Virus record (IMG/VR): IMGVR_UViG_3300030117_004633
Coordinates: 1 to 33,314 of that record
Length of the DNA stretch: 33,314 nucleotides
Origin: a virus
Reading direction: 5' to 3' (one strand)
Part shown: piece after piece, positions 27,342 to 33,314 of the stretch
Position numbering within the stretch: the first letter of the stretch is position 1
Layout: every line of letters starts with the position of its first letter
The notes under the pieces: model-generated
The model's input: the letters and a program-made list of their open reading frames with translations, nothing else
Database searches by the model: none
What the model was told of the DNA's origin: nothing
Position numbers and translations under genes: made by a program

Positions 27342-28176
27342 GAATTTTATGGAAATGGGGAGTGAGGCTCCTCGTAATAGAACACTAATAATTGATGCAT
27401 TAAATCTAGGATTTAGATGGAAGCATCAAGGCAGAACGGATTTTGCTGAGGATTACATGAAAACTGTAGAGTCCTTAGCAAACTCATATAACTGTGGCAG
27501 TATAGTTATTGCTGCAGATAAAGGAAGTAGTTCTTATAGAAAAGGTATCTATCCAGACTACAAAGCTGATAGAGAAGAAAGATATAAGGATCAAACAGAG
27601 GCAGAAAGACTTGCTTTTGAAAACTTCATAAAAGAAATGGAACGCACAATGGATTTAATGGATAAAAAGTGGTGTGTTCTAAGATTTGACCGTGTAGAAG
27701 CTGATGATATAGCGGCTTACATAGTACAAAATCGAGAACAGTACAATATTGACCATATTTGGTTGATAAGTACAGATAGAGATTGGGATTTATTAATTAG
27801 TCCCAATGTTTCTAGATTTTCATACATAAATAGAAAAGAAACAACATATGAAAACTGGAAGACTACACATAATTACAGTATAGAAGACTATATCACAATA
27901 AAGTGTCTAATGGGAGACTCTGGAGATAACATTCCAGGTATACCTCAGATTGGGCCAAAGAGAGCGGAAGGATTAGTTAAGGAGTTTGGTAGTGCATTCG
28001 ATATTTATGATGCAGCACCATTTAGTAGTAAATATAAATATATACAGTCCTTAAACGAACATATTGATAGATTACTAATAAATTATGAACTCATGGACTT
28101 ACTAGCATATTGCGAAGAAGCCATTGGAGGAGATAATACAGTACAAATCGACAGTACAATGTCGACATATATATAA
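27334..28176 (+). CDS. 5'-3' exonuclease/FEN-like, T4 RNase H-type
   Basis: This encodes 280 aa. Acidic metal ligands appear as D21 (LIIDALNLG), then the VEADDIAAY and STDRDWDLL motifs, and the helix-3-turn-helix element MGDSGDNIPGIPQIGPKRAEGL (pieces given) typical of flap endonucleases. It removes RNA primers and flaps during lagging-strand maturation, filling the activity absent from the phage PolA. The 27334 ATG gives the shortest overlap with the previous gene; an ATG at 27349 has no better site. The archway region is compact. Followed by the RNR genes. Confidence 0.88.
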   Translation: MAKNFMEMGSEAPRNRTLIIDALNLGFRWKHQGRTDFAEDYMKTVESLANSYNCGSIVIAADKGSSSYRKGIYPDYKADREERYKDQTEAERLAFENFIKEMERTMDLMDKKWCVLRFDRVEADDIAAYIVQNREQYNIDHIWLISTDRDWDLLISPNVSRFSYINRKETTYENWKTTHNYSIEDYITIKCLMGDSGDNIPGIPQIGPKRAEGLVKEFGSAFDIYDAAPFSSKYKYIQSLNEHIDRLLINYELMDLLAYCEEAIGGDNTVQIDSTMSTYI

Positions 28177-28184
28177 GGAAAAGA

Positions 28185-29954
28185 ATGGCATTACAAATAG
28201 ATTATAGCAGGGATAGTTTACTTCCCGACTTCAGTATAAAAACGCTGGAGGACAGATATATGGTAGAAGGAGAAAAGTCACCTCAAGACGCATTTGCTCG
28301 AGCAGCACTAACGTTTTCAGATGATGAAGCTATGGCACAGAGAATCTATGATTACGCAAGTAATCTATGGTTTATGTTTGCTACTCCTGTTCTATCAAAT
28401 GGTGGAACAACTAGAGGATTACCTATTAGTTGTTTCTTAAATTATATACCCGATAGTCGTGGTGGAATTACTGACCACTACACAGAAAATGCTTGGTTAT
28501 CCTCTGCAGGAGGAGGAATCGGAGGCTATTGGGGAGCATTAAGAAGTGTTGGTTCTAAGACATCTCATGGAAGTGAGAGTACAGGAGTGATACCTTTTAT
28601 GAAAGTAGTAGACGCTGAGATGTTAGCATTTAGTCAAGGCGTTACAAGGAGAGGCAGTTATGCTGCATATTTGGACATTAGTCACCCAGAGATTGAGGAG
28701 TTTCTTGATGTGCGTAAGCCTACAGGCGGCGACATTAACAGAAAATCTATTAATTTGCATCATGCTATTATTATACCTGACGCTTTCATGGAGCTTATAG
28801 ACAAAGCTACTAGAGAAGAAGGATTTAATGATGATTGGGATTTAATAGACCCTCATAGTGGAGAAGTGAAGAAAACAGTCTCTGCAAAAACATTATGGGT
28901 TAAGTTAATTCAAAATAGAGTAGAAACAGGAGAACCTTACATTATGTTTGGTGATGCTGTAAATAGAAAATTACCAGAGTTTCAAAAACAGTTGGGATTA
29001 AAGGTAAATCAAAGTAATCTTTGTTCTGAAATAACTTTACCTACTAATGACGATAGAACAGCAGTATGTTGTCTATCAAGTGTAAACCTAGAAAAGTTTG
29101 ATGAGTGGGAAAATGATGAAAATTTTATTGCTGATTTAGTAAGATTTTTAGATAATGTATTACAGCATTTTATAGATAATGCGCCTGATTCACTAGCTAA
29201 GGCTAAATATAGTGCTACACAAGAGCGCAGTATTGGATTAGGTGCAATGGGATTTCATGCTTACTTACAGAAGAAAAATTTACCATTTGAATCACCTATG
29301 GCAAAAGGGTTTAACCTTCGTGCTTTTAATAATATTAAAAGTAAAGCATTTAAGGCTACCCAACAGTTGGCGGAAGAAAGGGGCGAGTGCCCTGATGGAA
29401 AAGGATTCGGAGTTCGTAATGCTCACTTATTAGCTGTGGCTCCTAATGCTAGTAGTGGTATTATTTGTGGTAATACAAGTCCTAGTATTGAGCCATATAG
29501 AGCTAATGCTTTTACTCAAAAAACTAAAACAGGTAGTTCACTACTTAAAAATAAATTTCTAGAAGAGAAGCTAGAAGAATATGGTGAAAACACCGAAGAG
29601 GTGTGGAAAAGTATTATAACTAAAAATGGAAGTGTACAACATTTAGACTTCCTTACTGATTGGGAGAAAAATGTATTTAAAACTGCAGTAGAGCTTGATC
29701 AGAGATGGGTAATAGACCATGCGGCTGATAGACAGGAGCATATATGTCAGGCCCAAAGTTGTAACTTATTCTTCCCTTCAAATGTTTCGAAACAAGAATT
29801 ACACAATGTACATATGCGTGCATGGAAAAATGGTGTAAAAACACTTTATTATTTAAGAAGTGAAGCAATAAAAAGAGCGGATGTAGTCTCGGATAAAGTG
29901 CTCAGAGAATACATCTTTGATTATGAAGATGAGTGCTTGGCGTGTGAGGGATAA
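28185..29954 (+). CDS. nrdA: Ribonucleotide reductase alpha subunit, class I
   Basis: This encodes 589 aa, compared with 761 in E. coli NrdA. Conserved cysteine C83 (ISCFLN) is the active-site disulfide partner of C295 or C296 (VCCLSS). N278-L-C280-S-E282 is the N-x-C-x-E catalytic centre that carries the thiyl radical. Y555-Y556 (LYYLRSE) forms the radical-transfer pair, and the C-terminal C584-x-x-C587 (CLACEG) is the redox shuttle. The N-terminal ATP-cone seems absent, so overall allosteric inhibition by dATP is expected to be lost. It supplies dNTPs for phage DNA. AAGGAA precedes the ATG. Confidence 0.95.
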   Translation: MALQIDYSRDSLLPDFSIKTLEDRYMVEGEKSPQDAFARAALTFSDDEAMAQRIYDYASNLWFMFATPVLSNGGTTRGLPISCFLNYIPDSRGGITDHYTENAWLSSAGGGIGGYWGALRSVGSKTSHGSESTGVIPFMKVVDAEMLAFSQGVTRRGSYAAYLDISHPEIEEFLDVRKPTGGDINRKSINLHHAIIIPDAFMELIDKATREEGFNDDWDLIDPHSGEVKKTVSAKTLWVKLIQNRVETGEPYIMFGDAVNRKLPEFQKQLGLKVNQSNLCSEITLPTNDDRTAVCCLSSVNLEKFDEWENDENFIADLVRFLDNVLQHFIDNAPDSLAKAKYSATQERSIGLGAMGFHAYLQKKNLPFESPMAKGFNLRAFNNIKSKAFKATQQLAEERGECPDGKGFGVRNAHLLAVAPNASSGIICGNTSPSIEPYRANAFTQKTKTGSSLLKNKFLEEKLEEYGENTEEVWKSIITKNGSVQHLDFLTDWEKNVFKTAVELDQRWVIDHAADRQEHICQAQSCNLFFPSNVSKQELHNVHMRAWKNGVKTLYYLRSEAIKRADVVSDKVLREYIFDYEDECLACEG

Positions 29955-29955
29955 A

Positions 29956-30918
29956 ATGAGTTTATTACTACAAGAAAGAGAATTTTATAAGCCATTCAAT
30001 TATGCTTGGGCTTATGAAGCATATAAAACACAGAATCAAATGCATTGGATTCCAGATGAAGTGAATCTTGCTGATGATTTGAAAGATTTTCGTGAAAATC
30101 TAAGTGAGGATAATAGATTACTATTAACTAATATCTTTAGATTTTTTACGCAAGCAGATGTTGATGTCGCAGGTGGTTATGCAAATCACTATCTACCGAC
30201 ATTCAAGCAACCTGAAGTAAGAATGATGTTATCATCATTTGCAAATATGGAAGCTGTACATCAAGACGCATACTCTTTGTTACTTGAAACACTAGGGTAC
30301 TCTGATGAAGAGTATCAGTTGTTTCATGAAATACAAGCTATGCAAGAAAAACATGAGTATCTAAGTAACTTTAATGTAGATACTCCACATGATATGGCAA
30401 AAACAATGGCTGTATATAGTGCCTTTACAGAAGGTGTTCAGTTATTTAGTAGTTTTGCTATACTACTAAACTATCCAAGACATAACTTGATGAAAGGTAT
30501 GGGACAGATAGTTACGTGGAGTGTGCGAGATGAAACACTTCATGTAGAAAGTATGTGTAGACTTTTTAAAGAGTTTATACGAGAAAATCCAGAACTATGG
30601 ACAGATGAATTAAAGTATGATATCTACTGTGCTGCAGAAAAAGTAGTAGAGTTAGAAGATGCTTTTATTGATACTTGTTTTGCAAATGCAAAAATACCTG
30701 ACTTAACATCAAGTGATGTAAAAGAATATATTAGGTATATTGCAGATAGAAGATTACTAAGTATTGGTATGAAGTCTATATTTCATGCAAGAACTAATCC
30801 TTTGCCTTGGCTGGATTATATTTTAAATGGTGTTGAGCATACCAACTTTTTTGAGAATCGTGCTACTGAGTATGCTAAAGCTAGTACGACTGGAAATTGG
30901 CAGGATATATTTAAATGA
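29956..30918 (+). CDS. nrdB: Ribonucleotide reductase beta subunit, class I
   Basis: This encodes 320 aa beginning MSLLLQEREF, behind GAGGG 6-7 bases upstream; an in-frame ATG 39 bases earlier lies inside nrdA. Metal and radical residues: D68, E99, H102 and Y106 (MEAVHQDAY), then E159 (FTEG), E193 and H196 (DETLHVE). The presence of Y106 fits a tyrosyl-radical R2, unlike variants with phenylalanine. It pairs with NrdA in a one-base-gap operon. Length is normal for this phage group (E. coli 376 aa). Confidence 0.95.
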   Translation: MSLLLQEREFYKPFNYAWAYEAYKTQNQMHWIPDEVNLADDLKDFRENLSEDNRLLLTNIFRFFTQADVDVAGGYANHYLPTFKQPEVRMMLSSFANMEAVHQDAYSLLLETLGYSDEEYQLFHEIQAMQEKHEYLSNFNVDTPHDMAKTMAVYSAFTEGVQLFSSFAILLNYPRHNLMKGMGQIVTWSVRDETLHVESMCRLFKEFIRENPELWTDELKYDIYCAAEKVVELEDAFIDTCFANAKIPDLTSSDVKEYIRYIADRRLLSIGMKSIFHARTNPLPWLDYILNGVEHTNFFENRATEYAKASTTGNWQDIFK

Positions 30919-31169
30919 CACAAATATCACAGCAACCAGCAACTCTTACTTTTAATGGAAAAGATTATGTAATTCAAGAGCTACCCCCTGAAGCACAATC
31001 CTGTTTAGTTTATATGCAAGAAATAGATGAAGAAATAAAGCAACTAAATAGACAGTTGCTAAAACAACAACTTGCTAGACAGGGATTTGAAGGGCTTTTG
31101 GGAGAATATATTAAAGCTCAGGAAGATGCCGTTAAAGAACAAGAGGACAACAAAAAACCCGCTAATTAG
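30915..31169 (+). CDS. Small helical protein, DUF6447-like
   Basis: This encodes 84 aa. A start with TLTFNGKDYVIQELPPEAQ and then two charged helices (IDEEIKQLNRQLL, QEDAVKEQED) match the pattern of a short phage family (DUF6447-like: I-x-G-K-x-Y-x-x-x-x-L-x-x-x-A). The start overlaps the nrdB stop. The stop codon lies inside the left arm and loop of the convergent terminator. The function is unknown. Confidence 0.65.
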   Translation: MTQISQQPATLTFNGKDYVIQELPPEAQSCLVYMQEIDEEIKQLNRQLLKQQLARQGFEGLLGEYIKAQEDAVKEQEDNKKPAN

Positions 31170-31179
31170 CGGGTTTTTT
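31152..31179. terminator. Bidirectional convergent terminator
   Basis: AAAAAACCCGCT (31152-31163) and AGCGGGTTTTTT (31168-31179) form a perfect 12-bp stem with loop AATT and run into a U tract in both directions. It stops the long rightward early/middle operon and the leftward tail-fibre genes. It also holds the stop codon of the gene at 30915. Confidence 0.95.
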
Positions 31180-31199
31180 ATAATCTATTTTACTTACAT

Positions 31200-31436
31200 C
31201 TACGTTAGTTCTTTTACTACGTTAAGATCATATGCTTGTTGTACTTGGGCCTCTTCTCCAGTAGCCAAAGCTATACTATTTGCGTTGCAATGAGCCATGT
31301 TCAAGGACAATATTTCTTCCTTTGCTATTCTTGCTCTATTCGTTGCTGCATTGGTTATCCATTCATCTATGTCAACGCAAATGTATTTCATTGCCTTAAC
31401 TTCTGTATCTGTAAGTGTAATTGTGTAATCTGCCAT
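31200..31436 (-). CDS. Conserved hypothetical protein near tail-fibre genes
   Basis: This encodes 78 aa beginning MADYTITLTDTEVKAM. AGGAG lies 7 bases before the ATG. The order of residues (ITLTDTEVKAM, IDEWITNAATNRAR, HCNANSIALATGEEAQ) recurs in many marine myoviruses beside tail-fibre genes, without assigned function. It may be a small chaperone or a structural protein. It is the last gene of the leftward series before the convergent terminator. Confidence 0.75.
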   Translation of the reverse strand: MADYTITLTDTEVKAMKYICVDIDEWITNAATNRARIAKEEILSLNMAHCNANSIALATGEEAQVQQAYDLNVVKELT

Positions 31437-31449
31437 TTTTTTCTCCTAT

Positions 31450-32583
31450 TTATCCTATTAAAAATCCAGTAAAATAATTGTACTCATGTGCTGAACCTTG
31501 CCAACCACTAGAAGTTCCTGAGTCACCAACATAGGTGTATACGTAATCATTAGCTGATAAGGTGAGAACTAAACCTGCTTGAACAGGCGTGTGATAAGCA
31601 CCTACTTTGTGCGCTCTAGCTATAAATGCGCTTCCACTATTTTTCTTTAACGTAACCTCTGCCTGTACTACTCCACCTGAGTCATGTGTAAAAATACGAA
31701 AAGCTATAAAATACTTACCATCAACTGGTGCTGTAAATCTGCCGTTTGAAGTATTGTAATGACTACCTACATTCGTTCTAGCGTAATCTTGTATGAAGTT
31801 TTGGTCATCTGTCACATACCCTGCGTTTCTCCCTGCATCAAACATAGGAGTAGTAGGTAAACTAAGTCCTGCAGTTGTTGTTGTAGCTTGAACAACATTA
31901 TCATGATATATGTCTACAGCACCATTTTTAGTAGCTTTTAACATAAGTTCGCCATCAGAAAAAGTACCTAGTGAAATATAATTGTCTGATTGAAGGACTA
32001 AAGCAGGTGTACTTCGTAATACACTTACTGAACCTCCAATGTGATATAACTCTAAATCACCTGTAGAATCACCAAGTTTAATGACATCATCATCACCTAA
32101 CACTATATCGTGATTAAATATAGCTGTTCCTGCATCTGACATATCAAGGGTAAGTGCAGTAACGGCTGAACCATTGTCATTGCCTACAAACTTTATATCT
32201 TTGTCTTGGACTTTAGATTCTATTTGAAAATCTGAACTAGAGTTTTCAAATACTCCAATTTCTGTAGAACCATCTTCAAAAGCTATTTGACCACCATCTG
32301 CGTTTAGTTTAATACTTGCAGGTGAATCTAGTGTTATGTTTCCTGAAGAAGTGCCTATTGTTACTGCCGCATCACCAGTAGAAATGTCATCTGCCGCAGA
32401 AGATGTATTGATTGCCGCTATAGCTGTCGTTACAAAGGCAGTTGTTGCTACTCTAGTAGTGTTGTTTCCTGCTGATTGAGTAGTGGTCGTAGGATTGCCA
32501 CCTAATGCTACGTCATCAGCTATCTTTGCTGTAGTAATAGCATCATCTGCTATTACATTCGTTGTTATTTTTGTGTTAGCCAT
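31450..32583 (-). CDS. Tail-fibre-like protein with C1q-type C-terminal head
   Basis: This encodes 377 aa. The N-terminal part is rich in T, A and N with TTAKIADDV and TTTQSAGNN repeats like tail-fibre shafts. The middle has repeated strands with ITLDSPASIKLNADG and similar beta-structure patterns. The C-terminal 120 residues (about 258-377) carry GRFTAPVDGKYFIAFR, PVQAGLVLTLSANDYVYTYVG and FTGFLIG, matching the C1q/TNF-like jelly-roll found at phage fibre tips. AAAGGG lies upstream of the ATG. Host receptor binding by this trimeric head is the likely role. (Motifs shortened.). Confidence 0.82.
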   Translation of the reverse strand: MANTKITTNVIADDAITTAKIADDVALGGNPTTTTQSAGNNTTRVATTAFVTTAIAAINTSSAADDISTGDAAVTIGTSSGNITLDSPASIKLNADGGQIAFEDGSTEIGVFENSSSDFQIESKVQDKDIKFVGNDNGSAVTALTLDMSDAGTAIFNHDIVLGDDDVIKLGDSTGDLELYHIGGSVSVLRSTPALVLQSDNYISLGTFSDGELMLKATKNGAVDIYHDNVVQATTTTAGLSLPTTPMFDAGRNAGYVTDDQNFIQDYARTNVGSHYNTSNGRFTAPVDGKYFIAFRIFTHDSGGVVQAEVTLKKNSGSAFIARAHKVGAYHTPVQAGLVLTLSANDYVYTYVGDSGTSSGWQGSAHEYNYFTGFLIG

Positions 32584-32584
32584 A

Positions 32585-33314
32585 TTATCCCTTTAATGCT
32601 GCTACTTCAGCTTCTAGTACCTCTATTCTTGCCATTGCCTCTTGTAAAGCGGCTATAGACCTTCTTTGTATGTCACCACTTCTTACCGTAAGATATTCTT
32701 CATCTTCTTTTCCTTCATTAATATCTTCTAGAGTTTGCGGTATCTTTTCTACAAACTCAGGATATTTTGTTTTTGTATCTTGTGCTACCCACCCATAAGA
32801 GTAAGATTCTCCATTTCTTCTGTCTTTCCATTTAAACCTTTGTAGAGGTAGATCTTTAATTAAAGACCATTGAGAAGGACAGTCTGTAATTTCCTCCTTT
32901 AATCTCTCATCAGAATCAATGTCGTGTACGTTTCCATCAGAAGTGTAAAGGACTCCAGAAAAATCCCAACGTCCTCTATATGTACCAGTTGATGAATTTA
33001 AAACCGCCCAAGCATAATTACCTGATCCTCTAGCGTATGCACCGTAATCAGAACTCACACAATCTATAAAAAGAGCCCAATAACTTCCTCCAGAATTTTC
33101 AATTTGTAAAGAGTGCGCAGGACTTGTAAGTCCTATACCTACTTTGCCACCGTTTAAGTAAGAATCTCCATTTGAGTTGAGTGCTATAGCAGCTGAACCA
33201 CCGTTTTCAATTTGGAAATATCCAGTATCTACACCTGTGCCACTACTGGCAGCGGCACCCATAAATATCAGTCTTTCATCATTACTATGTATTGCTACAC
33301 CATTTGTAGAACCT
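32585..33314 (-). CDS. Tail-fibre protein with S74-type self-cleaving chaperone domain (5' partial)
   Basis: The frame stays open to the window edge, so the N-terminus is missing; the ATG at 33262 is internal. The visible part (about 243 codons) starts with beta-strand repeats rich in GG, YLNGGKVGIG and TSPAHSL. The C-terminal half shows the intramolecular chaperone autoprocessing motif: SDERLKEEITDC (about 110 residues from the end), GWVAQDTKTKYPE and a final coiled-coil (ALQEAMARIEVLEAEVAALKG). S74 domains assemble fibre trimers and then cut themselves off at the serine before D-E-R. It is transcribed leftward, followed 1 base later by the C1q-type fibre gene. Confidence 0.88.
   Translation of the reverse strand, partial: GSTNGVAIHSNDERLIFMGAAASSGTGVDTGYFQIENGGSAAIALNSNGDSYLNGGKVGIGLTSPAHSLQIENSGGSYWALFIDCVSSDYGAYARGSGNYAWAVLNSSTGTYRGRWDFSGVLYTSDGNVHDIDSDERLKEEITDCPSQWSLIKDLPLQRFKWKDRRNGESYSYGWVAQDTKTKYPEFVEKIPQTLEDINEGKEDEEYLTVRSGDIQRRSIAALQEAMARIEVLEAEVAALKG

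Noticed and set aside
1-33314. tRNA genes, CRISPR arrays, insertion sequences, integrase or attachment sites
   Set aside because: I saw no cloverleaf with a GTTCGA-type T arm, no regularly spaced direct repeats, no transposase or integrase motif. A tRNAscan and repeat search would be decisive.

Overview
The window is a gene-dense, AT-rich stretch of a tailed double-stranded DNA phage (Caudoviricetes), probably from a marine host. Most neighbouring genes overlap by 1-30 bases in ATGA or TAATG junctions. It carries family A DNA polymerase, DnaB-like helicase, primase, gp46/gp47-type recombination nuclease, class I ribonucleotide reductase, lysozyme with spanins, and tail-fibre genes. The marine guess rests on inference: a phage-borne bS21, phage Hsp20, HesB/IscA and GroES genes, and a Downstream-peptide (glutamine) riboswitch with its YRG-repeat peptide, a combination known from cyanophages, pelagiphages and marine viral metagenomes. 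I cannot name the host. I see no tRNA, rRNA, CRISPR array, insertion sequence, integrase or capsid/terminase gene. The right edge cuts a tail-fibre gene.

Layout. (1) 1-432 is a mostly non-coding left end with a terminator and leftward promoter candidates. (2) 433-1518 is a leftward four-gene operon (SANT-like protein, unknown, bS21, secreted protein) divergent from the rightward genes. (3) 1550-6114 runs rightward: a small membrane protein, Hsp20 behind a structured leader, an Fe-S carrier, lysozyme, an overlapping spanin pair, a glutamine riboswitch with its downstream peptide, holin-like membrane proteins and a 2OG-Fe(II) oxygenase. (4) 6140-12434 is an accessory region of mostly small genes (MazG-like, Api92-like, a second 2OG oxygenase, DUF3310-like, HTH proteins, zinc ribbon, PC4-like). 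(5) 12438-31180 is the DNA metabolism block: two-gene NAD-dependent ligase, multi-repeat DNA-binding protein, helicase, primase, polymerase A, SET-domain protein, SF2 helicase, SSB, peroxiredoxin, SbcD/SbcC-like pair, GroES-like protein, PD-(D/E)XK nuclease, 5'-3' exonuclease, NrdA and NrdB. (6) A convergent terminator at 31152-31179 separates these from leftward tail-fibre genes that enter from the right edge.

Regulation. Host-type sigma-70 promoters recur with almost invariant form: TTGACT/A, exactly 17 bp, TATAAT, then usually ATA. Four of them sit exactly 6 nt before an ATG with no Shine-Dalgarno sequence, so their mRNAs are predicted to be leaderless. Others (1550, 13421) drive ordinary leaders with ribosome-binding sites. 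Two RNA leaders stand out: the roughly 185-nt leader of hsp20 with two near-identical CC-GAAA-GG hairpins, and the glutamine riboswitch at 4413-4537.

Working together: ligase, helicase, primase, polymerase, SSB, exonuclease and recombination nuclease form a nearly self-sufficient replisome. NrdA/NrdB and the MazG-like enzyme shape nucleotide pools. Hsp20, GroES, HesB/IscA and peroxiredoxin may maintain proteins and redox state during infection. bS21 and leaderless mRNAs both concern translation initiation, an intriguing but unproven link.
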